Under the pieces are notes generated by a model. It did no database searches and was not told the DNA's origin. It worked only from the letters and a program-made list of their open reading frames with translations. A stretch of 64,000 nt of DNA from DSVQ01 sp964484765 (GTDB lineage Bacteria; Planctomycetota; Planctomycetia; Planctomycetales; Planctomycetaceae), in NCBI GenBank assembly GCA_964484765.1, contig CAZAGI010000006.1, positions 94,288-158,287 of the forward strand, read 5' to 3'. Shown piece by piece: positions 16,777 through 26,337 of this stretch. The translations under genes were made by a program, and so were the position numbers. Position 1 is the stretch's first letter. The number at the start of each line of letters is the position of its first letter.

Positions 16777-18216
16777 CTACGACAACAACCCGTATTTCTT
16801 CATCTTGTTGTACAGCGTGACACGGCTGATCCCGAGTTCTCGCGCGGTTTTCGTGCGGCTGAAACTGTTCTTGAAGAGCGTCTGTTCGATGATTTCCTTC
16901 TCGGTGAGCGACATCTGTCCGCCCAGACTGCGATCGTCGATGATCATTGCCGGCACCGGTTGCGAGGCTCCCGGCAAGACCACAGTCGGGTCATTCGTCG
17001 GACCCGCCGTCCCCGAAAGAATATGATGCGGTAACTGCTGCGCGGTCAGAGCCCCGTCGCGGCAGTAGATGACGGCGCGCTGCACGACGTGTTCCAGCTC
17101 GCGCACATTGCCCGGCCACGGGTAATTCAAGAGCGCCTGCAGGAAACTCTGATCGACGTGTTCGATCGACACATCGTGCTTGAGCGCAAACTGGCTCATG
17201 AATTTGCGTGTGAGGGGCACAATATCCATCTTCCGCTGCCGCAGGGGTGGGATGACGAACTTCAACATGTTGAGGCGATAGTACAAGTCCGGGCGGAACC
17301 GGCTCTGCTCCACCAGCGGCTGCAGCTCGAGGTTACTCGCCACGATGAGTCGCGCCCGGCTGATTTGCGTCTGGTTTGATCCCACCGGTTCGAACTCGCC
17401 GGTTTCAATCACACGCAGCAGTTTCACCTGTTGTTCCAGGCCGAGGACATCGATTTCATCGAGCAGAATGGAACCGCGCCGCGCCGCGAGAAATTTTCCC
17501 TCTTTATCCTGATGGGCGCTGGTGAATGAACCTTTCATGTGGCCGAACAGTTCGCTTTCGATGAGGTCCGCGGGCAGGGCACCGCAAGCCACCGGCAGGA
17601 AAGGTTCGTGACGGCGCGGTGAGACTTCGTGAATGAGTCGAGAAAGGTAGGTTTTGCCAGCGCCGGTCTCGCCGATGAGCAGAATCGTGACGTCGTGCCG
17701 CGCGGCGACTTCCAGGTCGGCGAGCACTTGTTTCAACTGCGGGGAATTTGTTTCGAACCGTCGGCTGATGCCGGTCAGCACACCGAGCGGAGACTCATCC
17801 ACATGCGGTGCCGGTGGAGGTGCGAGAACCGGGGGAGTGGTCGCCGCGGGCTCGCCGACCAAGTCGCGCAGGGCATGCAGCAGCGATTGACGATCGACGC
17901 GGCCCTTCACCACAGGCAGGTTCAGCAGCGTGGTCCGTTGCTCAAGGACTTCCGGGCCTTGTTCGGGCATCAGTACGGCGAGTGTCGCCGTCGGCCAACG
18001 GGATTGCAGCACGTCCAGCGTCTTTTGTTCGGCTCCGCTCGGACTCACGCGGCGAAAATCCGCCACGATGCCTTGCGGTTCCACCCAGCGGGCCAGATCG
18101 GCAAGTTCTTCGAGCGTGTCGCAGGCCCGGACTTCCGCCCGGCCTTGCAACCAGCCTGGCAAATCGCCCGTGAGTTGCGGGTCGCGGCTGAGAACAACAA
18201 TCACTGGTTGCGGCAT
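16777..18216 (-). CDS. Sigma-54-type AAA+ activator with degenerate receiver domain
   Basis: 479 residues from the ATG at 18216, which has GAGGAG upstream. Residues 1-120 have the size and fold pattern of a receiver domain but lack the usual acidic pair at the first strand. After a proline-rich linker (about 122-140) comes the AAA+ domain: Walker A GETGAGKT (182-189) and Walker B LLDEID (251-256). The motif that should read GAFTGA, which contacts sigma-54, reads GSFTSA (229-234). The C-terminus is a Fis-type helix-turn-helix (about 436-476, ARELGISRVTLYNKMKKYGL). It probably regulates transcription without conventional phosphorylation; the altered GAFTGA loop questions sigma-54 contact. Confidence 0.88.
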   Translation of the reverse strand: MPQPVIVVLSRDPQLTGDLPGWLQGRAEVRACDTLEELADLARWVEPQGIVADFRRVSPSGAEQKTLDVLQSRWPTATLAVLMPEQGPEVLEQRTTLLNLPVVKGRVDRQSLLHALRDLVGEPAATTPPVLAPPPAPHVDESPLGVLTGISRRFETNSPQLKQVLADLEVAARHDVTILLIGETGAGKTYLSRLIHEVSPRRHEPFLPVACGALPADLIESELFGHMKGSFTSAHQDKEGKFLAARRGSILLDEIDVLGLEQQVKLLRVIETGEFEPVGSNQTQISRARLIVASNLELQPLVEQSRFRPDLYYRLNMLKFVIPPLRQRKMDIVPLTRKFMSQFALKHDVSIEHVDQSFLQALLNYPWPGNVRELEHVVQRAVIYCRDGALTAQQLPHHILSGTAGPTNDPTVVLPGASQPVPAMIIDDRSLGGQMSLTEKEIIEQTLFKNSFSRTKTARELGISRVTLYNKMKKYGLLS

Positions 18217-18504
18217 ACTTCCGTCTCCTCGAGCGCTGCAGAACGTCAACAGTCACAGGCGCTCGCTGCCCGAATGAGAAAACCGCATGCCAAAACGTTA
18301 AGCAGACCTGACAGCCGCCACGTAAAGACCCGTAAACAGGCACTTTACGCTCATCGCTTTTTTCTATGCCTCAGCCAAGGAAACAAAAATGTGGTTGTTC
18401 GGCAACACCACACGGTGACGAAAGGCAACATGAACCCGGTTCGCACCCCATGTCGATGGTGTCCCCGTGTGAAGTTCAACACGGGGCGCGAAACCGCGAA
18501 GCGA

Positions 18505-19809
18505 TTATTTGGGATCGATCCCGAACTCGCGACGCAGCTCTGCAATCACACCGTCCGGCATTGGAACCAGTTCTCCCAACGGGCGGCTTTGAATGATAGC
18601 CTCGGCCGTCGTTTCCAGAACTTCCAGGCGATCGAACGCGTCGAGCACACTGGTCCCGCAGACGAGAACGCCGTCGTTATCCAGCAGTGCAATCGGCGCA
18701 TCGAGCGAGACCGCTTCCGCGAGCGCCGTGCCATCACCGAACGGCAATTCGAACGGCAAACGCGGAACATCCCGCAGAAACAGATAGCTTTCCGGTATCG
18801 TCCGTGTGTTCAGTTCCGCCCGCGTGACCGAGAAGGCTGTTGCATGCACCGGATACGCGGTCACAATCGCCTGCAACTTCGGATGCCGGCGATACAGCGC
18901 CTGATGCATCCGTGCCGAGCGGCTCGGCGTCGAGCCCGCGGAACGGCAGCCATGTTTGATCGTCACAAAGTCTTCGATTTCCAAACGTTGCCGATCGCGC
19001 GCGTACGGCGTGATCAGGAACGCATCGTCGTCGAACCGTGCGGAGAAACTTCCCGCGGTGCTGATAAACAACCGCTGCTGATACCCGCGCCGCAAGAAAT
19101 CCCGCAGTTGCGTCCGCATTTCCTTTTCACGACTGCTTGGCGGCATCGGCGCGGTTTCGGGGAGCGCTTCGGCTTGACGCCGCGAGAGTGTGAGCTGTGC
19201 ATCGGTCAGATATCGCAATTCGCCGAGCATCGACGCCGCGATCGTAGTTTGTGCGAGGAATTCCAGCGTTTCAAACCGTTGAAACGCTTCCGTCAGATCG
19301 CCGCCGCCGACCACGATGCCATGGTTTTCGAGGACTACGCAGTGATGCCCGCGGGCAAACGTTTCGGCGATGTTCCGCGCGAGCTTCTCGCTCCCCGGCA
19401 GCGCATACGGTGCGAAACCGACCTCACCGCAGACATGGTGGGCCTGGTGAAATAACCGCGTCTCCGGCACACGGCGGCAAATGCTGCACGCCACCAGCGC
19501 CACCGGATGGGCGTGCACAATCGCCCGAATGTCTGAGCGCACTTCGTAGATCGCCCGGTGAAACGGAAACTCCGACGACGGACGATGCCGCCCTTCGGTG
19601 GATCCGTTCTCCTTCACGCACACAATATCTTCGCGCTGCAGCGCCCCCTTGTCGATGCGGGCGGGCGTGATCCACACATCGCCGCTCGCATCGCGGATCG
19701 ACAAGTTGCCCCCCGAGGTGGTTGTCATGCGGTACCGATAGATCCGCTCCATCGTCTGCAGAAGTTCGTCGCGCGGATGGACATATTCGGTCCGATCAAA
19801 TGCCGTCAC
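18505..19809 (-). CDS. Tandem class II aldolase/adducin-domain protein
   Basis: 434 residues from the GTG at 19809 (AGGAT upstream); a TTG at 19842 overlapping the FG-GAP stop is an alternative. Domain 1 (about 10-205) is a canonical class II aldolase/adducin domain: SSE with Glu80, HAH with His99 and His101, and NHG with His163, the expected catalytic Glu and zinc ligands. Domain 2 (about 228-420) repeats the fold (GSFSARFDDDAFLITP) but the same positions read PSRS, TAY and NDG, so it should not bind zinc. Family members cleave sugar phosphates such as fuculose or ribulose phosphates. It follows the large FG-GAP gene with at most a 29-base gap. Confidence 0.88.
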   Translation of the reverse strand: MTAFDRTEYVHPRDELLQTMERIYRYRMTTTSGGNLSIRDASGDVWITPARIDKGALQREDIVCVKENGSTEGRHRPSSEFPFHRAIYEVRSDIRAIVHAHPVALVACSICRRVPETRLFHQAHHVCGEVGFAPYALPGSEKLARNIAETFARGHHCVVLENHGIVVGGGDLTEAFQRFETLEFLAQTTIAASMLGELRYLTDAQLTLSRRQAEALPETAPMPPSSREKEMRTQLRDFLRRGYQQRLFISTAGSFSARFDDDAFLITPYARDRQRLEIEDFVTIKHGCRSAGSTPSRSARMHQALYRRHPKLQAIVTAYPVHATAFSVTRAELNTRTIPESYLFLRDVPRLPFELPFGDGTALAEAVSLDAPIALLDNDGVLVCGTSVLDAFDRLEVLETTAEAIIQSRPLGELVPMPDGVIAELRREFGIDPK

Positions 19810-19838
19810 GGGAAGATCCTGTTTCTCGGATGATCGTC

Positions 19839-22800
19839 TCAAGGCACGTCCCGCCGTGCGGCGGACATTTGTGATTCGCGATGATGACGCAATTGATTCC
19901 AGAACGCCGTCGGCGACTGCCTCCGGGTTTGATAGGTCCGCAGATAGTCGGCGTAGTCTGCATCCATCGGCCGGGGTTCACCATCGATGTGACCGTACCA
20001 CGTCATCGCCTGGAATGGCAGCGGTTCGACCGTGGTGCCATGCACCGTGTGCAGCACGGCATCCTTATCCCAGCCCACGTTGTACATCACGAAATCGCGC
20101 ACCCAGCCCTCCGGCAACGGGTCCCGCGGTAAATCGAAAGTGACCGTGATTTCGTCACCGCCCCCGAAGACCACGAGCTGATCATCGCGCTGGCGCAGCA
20201 GCGGCGTGACATCCCCATACCGCGTGAAGTTTCCGCTGAGCGGCGTCCACTGCGGCTGCGCGTTCACCCGCGCATAGTCATAAAGCTCCGGCCCGTTGTA
20301 CGGCTGATACACGGCCTGCGAACACCCGCGGAAATGCAGGTCCGCATGCTTCAGCGACAGCTCCTGTTCCTTCACCGCTACGGCCGGTTCATCGACAGTG
20401 ACGAAAGCGTGATCCCAATAAAACTCCATGTTGGTGACAATCCGGAGGCGGGCATCGCCTCGAGTCAGCACATCACTCACATCGACGGCAATCGTCTTCG
20501 TTTTGCCGCCGGGGAACCCCATGAACGGCCGCACTTCCCGCCACTCTCCGGTCGCATCAGGGGCCCACAAACTCGGCGGTCGCGGCCGGGTGATGAACGG
20601 GTCCTGTGAGAACTGAACGTTGATCGACGTATCCGTGGGATACATCCATCCGGTGAGAAACAGCGTGACCTGTTTCGCGTCTTGGAGATCGCCAAAATCG
20701 AGTTCGAGATAATGTTCCGGCGTCAGTCCCGAGGCAATTTTCTGATCGTAGGTTTTGGTGTAATGCCCGTCGCGCTGCAGCACGTCCGGCAAGAGATCGC
20801 GGCCTTGCGAATCGCGCGCTGCGATCGGCAATCGGGGTGATTTCACGGTATGTAACTTTGGTTGGGCAATCTCCGCCGGACCGACTTTTTCATTCGTGAA
20901 GACCTGCACATCACCGGGATGATCCACTGCGATCAACTTCATCTCATCGAAGTACGTGATTTCCCAGAGCTCTTCGGTGATCTGCAACACATATTCGTTG
21001 CCCCGCGGTTTCAGGCGGTCGCCGTCGATTTTCAAGTACTCCCATTCGCGCCATCCGGCGACCACATCCTCGGCGAATTTCAGCCCTAACGGGGCATTCC
21101 ACAGCAGGTCGGTATGGAACTCGAACCGCTCGCCATTCCAGGTGTAGACATAAGGGCAGGACCCAATCGGCAACATTTCTTCGTCGAGCACCATGTCGAT
21201 TTTCGGGTCAAGAATCGCATGCGGAACACCGTTAGTCCAGACGATGCGAATGGCATCGGGCTTCGTCGCCTTCCCCAGACCGAAGCGAATCGATTGTCCT
21301 TCCACCACGCCGGCCTGGTAACGGTTCCCCACGCGGAGTTCGATCAGGCTGCCGATGGCCTGATGGTTGACCCGCTGGCTGTTGGACGGGCCGTTCCCTT
21401 TTTCCTGCAGGCCGCGCGGCCGCAGTTCAATCCAGTGATGCTGGTTCCCGGTCTCATTCCGCGCGAAAATTGCTTCCGTTCCGAAGAACCAGAGATCGAC
21501 GTCGCCGTCGCCATCAACGTCGCCGGCGCAAATTGCAGAAGCCGTGATGTCACGGAACATCGTCGAATCCACGGTGGCGGCATCCCGTGAAGAAATCGTG
21601 GGAGCGATATCCCCGGCGACATATTCCAAGCGGCCGTCATTGTCAAAATCCGCGATCGATTGCGTGCTCGCTGGCTTCCTTTCGATGGCGATCACCCAGT
21701 TCTCGTTGGAAGGGTTGCGACCGGCACTGTGACGTTCCGAGACGGCGGTCGCCGTCCCACTCGGACCGGACGCCACCAGATCCCAAAGTCCATCACCATT
21801 CCATTCGACAGCGCTGAGAGTGGTGGCCCCTTTCAGGGTCCTCGACATCCCTTGTTCGAGCTCCCGGTACCGAAATCGTCCGAGGCGAATGTTTTCGAAC
21901 CAGACGAGACCCTGGTCGGTGCTGACGATCAGGTCGACGTCGACATCGTGATCCCAGTCGACCGCGGCGACGGCAGTCACGTGGGTGTTTTCCGGCAATC
22001 GTTGCGAGCGTTCCGTGACTTCGCCGAACAGGAAATTACCGCGATAGTTGAACCAGCGCGGCATCGGACCACCCGCGAAGATGTCGAGATCGCCGTCACC
22101 GTCGAGATCAATCAGCACCACGGCAGCCACATCGGTCGCCCCCGCCCACGGAGCATCCTTGTCACGCAACATCAGCGTCCGGGATCCATCAGCTTGAAGG
22201 CGATTCTCAAACACCCACATCCCGCCGGGACCGGAAATGATGAACTCCGGGTCGGCGGGGGGAACGACTTTCTCTTTCACGTTCGACGTCGGTAATGCCG
22301 CATCGTCATCGAGATCGGCCGCGACAAAGGCGCTTGCCTCGCCCGGTAAATCGACACCGAATGTCGGCGACCAGGCACCGTCCCTCTGAGAGAACACCTG
22401 CAATCGCCGCTGGCTCAGCACGACCAGATCGGTACGGCCATCGATATCCGCATCGAGCGAACGGACCGCGCAGACGTCATCCCACACGATACCGGGCAGT
22501 GGAACCGATTGCGTGGTGAAACTCAATTTGACGGAAGAATCGATTGGCGCTGATTCGGCAGCAGGCAATTCCGTCGAATATTGAACACGGACAAATTCAA
22601 GCGAATGGAGCGAGAGGGTATCTTTCTGAGCCAGTGCCTCCGGCTTGATGACATTGCACAGTCGCCCGACCGCGCCTTCCGGACTGGAATTCTTACTGTT
22701 TTCGGCAGCGGCAATTGCCCCGTCCACCAGTGCTAAGAGATCGTACCGGCTATCACGCTTGATGGACGCCGCGAAGGGTTCAAACTCCGTTCGCATACGC

Positions 22801-23516
22801 TGTAACAGCGGCAGCAATTCCGGTCGTTTTCCCATCGCTAGGTCGTTGGCCCAGTCTTTCCAGAAAAACCAGTTATCGGGAACGAGACGTTCCAGTTCTT
22901 TTCCTGCCGCGAAAAGTTCGACGGTTTTCGTCGGATCGGCCATCGAATTCCGGTCAATCGTGACCCGCAGTTGCTGATACAGTTCGTACCAGCCGGCGAT
23001 GAAATCGGGATCACGCTTCACGGCATCGCGCAAAGCAGCGAGCATGTCGGCTTTTTGTTGAGACTTCTGCGCCAGCCGCGCACGAAGCAACGCCGGAATG
23101 CCGCTGGAAGGCAACCGGCGTTCGAACTCGGCGATGGCGGCCGAGGTCGCGGTCACAGCGGCGGCAAAATTCTCGGAGTTGCGCGCGGCATCCAGTTTTT
23201 CTGCTGCCAGCAGGCGGCCGATGGCAAGATTTTGCCAGACGAATAAATCGTCGGGAAGCTTTTGCCGAATCCTCTGCAACACGGCTTCCGACTGGTCGAA
23301 CTCGTGGTTTTCGAGATGTCCGAGCGCGAGGGTCTGTAGCCGCGTCAGCTCCTGCACGTCTGCCGCCGACAGTTTGGGCGGCGACGGATCTGCGGCGGAG
23401 GGAGGATTCTGAGAAGGAGGCGGTGTGGACGGCGCGGGTTTCTTGCCCTGGCACCCGAACACCAGCGCCAGACTGCAGACACACACACAGCACCACGTCC
23501 GACTGCGCTGTCGCAT
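19839..23516 (-). CDS. Very large FG-GAP/ASPIC lipoprotein with helical repeat N-terminus
   Basis: 1225 residues from the ATG at 23516, with GGAAG upstream; an in-frame start at 23651 adds a non-coding-looking leader. The leader ends in lipobox LVFGC. Residues about 50-330 are helical and TPR-like. Residues about 380-760 carry FG-GAP calcium loops (DLDGDGDLDIF, ADFDNDGRLEY, GDVDGDGDVDLWF) and an ASPIC/UnbV segment (SIRFGLGKATKPDAIRIVW). The remaining 400 residues form a conserved-looking beta-rich domain (YVYTWNGERFEFHTDLLW) that I cannot name. It is probably a surface or periplasmic scaffold. It is followed by the aldolase gene. Confidence 0.9.
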   Translation of the reverse strand: MRQRSRTWCCVCVCSLALVFGCQGKKPAPSTPPPSQNPPSAADPSPPKLSAADVQELTRLQTLALGHLENHEFDQSEAVLQRIRQKLPDDLFVWQNLAIGRLLAAEKLDAARNSENFAAAVTATSAAIAEFERRLPSSGIPALLRARLAQKSQQKADMLAALRDAVKRDPDFIAGWYELYQQLRVTIDRNSMADPTKTVELFAAGKELERLVPDNWFFWKDWANDLAMGKRPELLPLLQRMRTEFEPFAASIKRDSRYDLLALVDGAIAAAENSKNSSPEGAVGRLCNVIKPEALAQKDTLSLHSLEFVRVQYSTELPAAESAPIDSSVKLSFTTQSVPLPGIVWDDVCAVRSLDADIDGRTDLVVLSQRRLQVFSQRDGAWSPTFGVDLPGEASAFVAADLDDDAALPTSNVKEKVVPPADPEFIISGPGGMWVFENRLQADGSRTLMLRDKDAPWAGATDVAAVVLIDLDGDGDLDIFAGGPMPRWFNYRGNFLFGEVTERSQRLPENTHVTAVAAVDWDHDVDVDLIVSTDQGLVWFENIRLGRFRYRELEQGMSRTLKGATTLSAVEWNGDGLWDLVASGPSGTATAVSERHSAGRNPSNENWVIAIERKPASTQSIADFDNDGRLEYVAGDIAPTISSRDAATVDSTMFRDITASAICAGDVDGDGDVDLWFFGTEAIFARNETGNQHHWIELRPRGLQEKGNGPSNSQRVNHQAIGSLIELRVGNRYQAGVVEGQSIRFGLGKATKPDAIRIVWTNGVPHAILDPKIDMVLDEEMLPIGSCPYVYTWNGERFEFHTDLLWNAPLGLKFAEDVVAGWREWEYLKIDGDRLKPRGNEYVLQITEELWEITYFDEMKLIAVDHPGDVQVFTNEKVGPAEIAQPKLHTVKSPRLPIAARDSQGRDLLPDVLQRDGHYTKTYDQKIASGLTPEHYLELDFGDLQDAKQVTLFLTGWMYPTDTSINVQFSQDPFITRPRPPSLWAPDATGEWREVRPFMGFPGGKTKTIAVDVSDVLTRGDARLRIVTNMEFYWDHAFVTVDEPAVAVKEQELSLKHADLHFRGCSQAVYQPYNGPELYDYARVNAQPQWTPLSGNFTRYGDVTPLLRQRDDQLVVFGGGDEITVTFDLPRDPLPEGWVRDFVMYNVGWDKDAVLHTVHGTTVEPLPFQAMTWYGHIDGEPRPMDADYADYLRTYQTRRQSPTAFWNQLRHHRESQMSAARRDVP

Positions 23517-23568
23517 CGTGTTCTTCCGACTGTTGAGGTTTGCTCGCGCGTGAGAACGCCTGTCGATC

Positions 23569-24567
23569 TCACCCTTCGAGCAAACTACGCCGCAGGACGG
23601 CTTCCGCTTGCGCAAAATAGGGTTGCCAGACAATTTCCGGCTTCCCGTCACGGAGGCAGTCGCGAACTTTCTGCAGCGTGTTGCGGGCCATATGCGGGCA
23701 GCGGTTGCACGCGCACGTCTCCCCGGACGAGGCCATGATTCCGGCGATGGGAATGTACGAATGCTGCGGGGCGGCCTTCTGCAGCGGATGGATCATGTTC
23801 GCTTCCGTGGCAACCAGAAACGTCGTGGGCTCAGTGACCGAGGCCACGTACTTCCGCATTTTTTCCGTGCCGCCGATGATATCCGCGTGCTCAAGGATAT
23901 TCGCCGGGCATTCGGGGTGGGCGAGAATCTGCGAACCGGGGTAATTGCGTTTTGCGCGGAGCATGTCCTGAATACTGAAGATCTCGTGGACCATGCATGA
24001 GCCCGGCCAGAGAATCATCGGCCGTCCGGTCACCGCGCTGAGATACCGCCCAAGATGCTGATCCGGGACGAAGAGAATTTCCTTGTCCTTCGGGACGCGA
24101 TCAATTATCTCGCGGGCATTGCCGCTGGTGACGATCCAGTCGCACAGCGCTTTCACTGCGGCAGACGTGTTGATGTACGCCACCGTCTGGAAGTCGTGTC
24201 CTTTTTCACGGAGTTCGCGCTGATAGGCAGCGAGTTTGTCCGCCGGGCAGCTCTCTGCCAGCGAACAGCCGGCGAGCAGGTCGGGCATCAGCACTTTCTT
24301 CTGCGGACTGAGAATCTTCGCCGATTCTCCCATGAAATGGACACCGCAAAAAACAATCGTGCCGGTCGTCACTTTCGTGGCATCGCGGGCGAGTTTCAAG
24401 CTGTCGCCGGTGAAGTCGGCGATGTCCTGCAAGTCACCGTCGACATAAAAGTGCGCGAGAATCGTCGCATCCTTCTCGACCTTGAGGCGATCAATTTCGT
24501 CCATCAGATCGAGCGGATCTTCGTAGACTTCCGGCTGTGATGGGGCCATGACGATGGGCAGGGACAT
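23569..24567 (-). CDS. nadA: Quinolinate synthase
   Basis: 332 residues from the ATG at 24567 (a GTG at 24594 adds nine residues; neither has a clear ribosome binding site). NadA condenses iminoaspartate with dihydroxyacetone phosphate to quinolinate for NAD synthesis, using a 4Fe-4S cluster. The family features are visible: AHFYVDGDLQDIADFTGDSL, FCGVHFMGESAKIL, the cysteine regions LLAGCSLAESC, WPGSCMVHE and CACNRCPHM, and HPECP. The partner nadB is not in the window. It lies 52 bases before the FG-GAP lipoprotein start on the same strand. Confidence 0.97.
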   Translation of the reverse strand: MSLPIVMAPSQPEVYEDPLDLMDEIDRLKVEKDATILAHFYVDGDLQDIADFTGDSLKLARDATKVTTGTIVFCGVHFMGESAKILSPQKKVLMPDLLAGCSLAESCPADKLAAYQRELREKGHDFQTVAYINTSAAVKALCDWIVTSGNAREIIDRVPKDKEILFVPDQHLGRYLSAVTGRPMILWPGSCMVHEIFSIQDMLRAKRNYPGSQILAHPECPANILEHADIIGGTEKMRKYVASVTEPTTFLVATEANMIHPLQKAAPQHSYIPIAGIMASSGETCACNRCPHMARNTLQKVRDCLRDGKPEIVWQPYFAQAEAVLRRSLLEG

Positions 24568-24609
24568 TTGGGTGGCTTTCGTCGCCGATGACACTTGATT
24601 GGCCAGGAA

Positions 24610-24722
24610 ATTGCAAAATGAAAATTGAAAAATGCACAGTGAAAATTAGAAAAGACGTTGAATCGCGAAATCTCGTCTCCGTCCATTTTGCACTTTTCAA
24701 TTTGCATTTTTCATTTCGCAAT
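24610..24722. repeat. AT-rich imperfect inverted repeat
   Basis: The stretch 24610-24647 is built of ATTGCAAAATG/AAAATTGAAAAATGCA units and pairs imperfectly with 24684-24722, made of TTTTCAATTTGCATTTTTC units. Its AT-richness contrasts sharply with the GC-rich surroundings. It lies between nadA and the isoaspartyl peptidase gene, both on the minus strand. Confidence 0.6.
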
Positions 24723-24734
24723 CCTGATTCACTT

Positions 24735-24755
24735 CCCCCGGCCATTGACCGGGGG
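24735..24755 (-). terminator. GC-rich hairpin after isoaspartyl peptidase gene
   Basis: CCCCCGG (24735-24741) pairs perfectly with CCGGGGG (24749-24755) around CCATTGA. It follows within 6 bases the stop at 24762 in the minus-strand direction. No T-tract follows, so it could be a terminator or a small dispersed hairpin repeat. Confidence 0.45.
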
Positions 24756-24761
24756 CTAAGA

Positions 24762-25808
24762 CTATTTCTGGTTCAATCGCACGCGGATTGTGCCGTCCTT
24801 GGTGATGTAACCGCGGAACAACGCCGGGTAATTGTATGCCGTGGTGAAGCCCCCGTTTTTGTCGAGCACGATCGCAGCTCCCTCGGCGTCATCGGGTTTG
24901 CGTTTGAACGCCGACGGCAACTGCTTGTTGATCACGTCGTCCGCGGCTTCTAGGGCGGTCGCTCGTTTGTATTTCATCTGGGCGATAATCTCGTGCGACA
25001 CGGCGTACCGGATGAAAAACTCGCCGTGACCGGTGCAGGAAATCGCTGCGACGCCGTTTTCGGCATAAGTTCCGGCTCCAATAATCGGCGAGTCACCCAC
25101 CCGGTTGTACATTTTGTTCGTCATCCCGCCGGTGGAGGTTCCCGCGGCAAGATTTCCGGCCTGATCGAGCGCAACCGCACCGACGGTGCCGTATTCCACC
25201 TTGGTCAGCCGCTGAAATGCCGCACCAGGTGCTGCCGGGTTCTGCTGTTCCTGTTTTTCCTTTTCGATCCTTTCGTCCAGCGCTTTCAAGCGATGTGGCG
25301 TGCTGAAATACGACGGATCGACAATGTCCAGCCCCTGCTCCTTCGCAAATTGTTCCGCCCCGCGCTGGAGCAGCAAGACATGTTTCGATTTTTCCATCAC
25401 GGCCCGCGCGGCGGTAATGGGGTTCTTGATGGTCATCACGCCGGCGACCGCCCCAGCCCGCTTGGTCTTGCCATCCATGATCGACGCATCAAGCTCGTTC
25501 GTGCGGTTGTTCGTGAAGACGGCCCCTTTGCCCGCGTTGAACATCGGCGAATCTTCGAGCACACGGATAGCCGCTTCGACGGCGTCGAGGCTCGATTTTC
25601 CCTGCTTGAGCTGCGCGTGGCCGTTTTTCAGGGCAAGCTCCATCGCCGCCCGCATTTCCATTTCGACTTTCGGGGCGAGTTCCTGGTCCGCATCGCCGAT
25701 GCCACCGTGAATCCCCAGCACCACATCGGGCACCGTCGGATCAAACCGATCCGCCGCAAATGCAACCGTCGACAGGGTCATCAACACACACACCCATAAA
25801 CGAACCAT
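24762..25808 (-). CDS. Exported isoaspartyl peptidase/L-asparaginase
   Basis: 348 residues. The N-terminus is a signal peptide (MVRLWVCVLMTLSTVAFA), so the enzyme is probably periplasmic. It belongs to the N-terminal nucleophile hydrolase family of plant-type asparaginases and isoaspartyl dipeptidases. The autoprocessing site is YGTVGAVALD (the Thr after Gly becomes the nucleophile of the beta chain), followed by the substrate-binding phrase GTSTGGMTNKMYNRVGDSPIIGAGTYA. It hydrolyses isoaspartyl peptides or asparagine. It is at the upstream end of a minus-strand run that continues with nadA. Confidence 0.93.
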   Translation of the reverse strand: MVRLWVCVLMTLSTVAFAADRFDPTVPDVVLGIHGGIGDADQELAPKVEMEMRAAMELALKNGHAQLKQGKSSLDAVEAAIRVLEDSPMFNAGKGAVFTNNRTNELDASIMDGKTKRAGAVAGVMTIKNPITAARAVMEKSKHVLLLQRGAEQFAKEQGLDIVDPSYFSTPHRLKALDERIEKEKQEQQNPAAPGAAFQRLTKVEYGTVGAVALDQAGNLAAGTSTGGMTNKMYNRVGDSPIIGAGTYAENGVAAISCTGHGEFFIRYAVSHEIIAQMKYKRATALEAADDVINKQLPSAFKRKPDDAEGAAIVLDKNGGFTTAYNYPALFRGYITKDGTIRVRLNQK

Positions 25809-26052
25809 GGCGTCAGACTCCGCCGGGAAATTCCTTCATCCGCGTAGCAACGGCCACCACGACCGACTCCGCTATCCTACCGGTTTAGCACGATTTTGTA
25901 TGCCGAGGAACCCGTCGTCCGCTCGCGTTTTCAACCGTGCGGAAAGATCCGACGCGTGGGATCAATACGGCTCGCGATTCGATTCAGACGAATTGCTTGT
26001 TGCGCCAATTCTTCTTCCCGGATCGTCGTGGGTCTGTTTGAAAAATCAAAAA

Positions 26053-26124
26053 GTCGGGGCAGGGGCCCCGACCGATCATTATTGAGTTGATTTCACATAC
26101 ATAGGTCGGGGCCCCTGCCCCGAC
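26053..26124. repeat. Long GC-rich palindrome, copy 2
   Basis: Arms 26053-26073 and 26104-26124 are perfect 21-base inverted copies sharing the GGGGCAGGGGCCCCGAC core with copy 1 at 2330-2451. The 30-base loop resembles the reverse complement of the copy 1 loop, so the two are homologous and inserted in opposite orientation. The rest of the 25809-26337 gap contains no recognisable gene. Confidence 0.88.
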
Positions 26125-26337
26125 ACTTGCGACGGTCTCACGACCTCCCAGATTTCTCATTCGCCAAACGAATCCCTGGCTGAGTATCGTAGGGAGAGTG
26201 ATCGTTGCCTTCGACGGCTGGACAAGTTTCGACACTGATCGCAATTCCCGGTCCTGAAGACTCTCGCGATTGCCACCAACGCCCGGCCTTGATGAAAACT
26301 GAACCTTCGTCGTTGATCTGAGTTGGAATGCCGAGAC

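Noticed and set aside
18265..18300. Possible sigma-54 promoter upstream of the activator gene (TGGCAT...TTTC)
   Set aside because: The -12 element lacks GC, so the match is too weak.
17629..19455. 608-codon plus-strand open frame
   Set aside because: It runs antisense across the sigma-54-type activator and aldolase genes and has no recognisable family.
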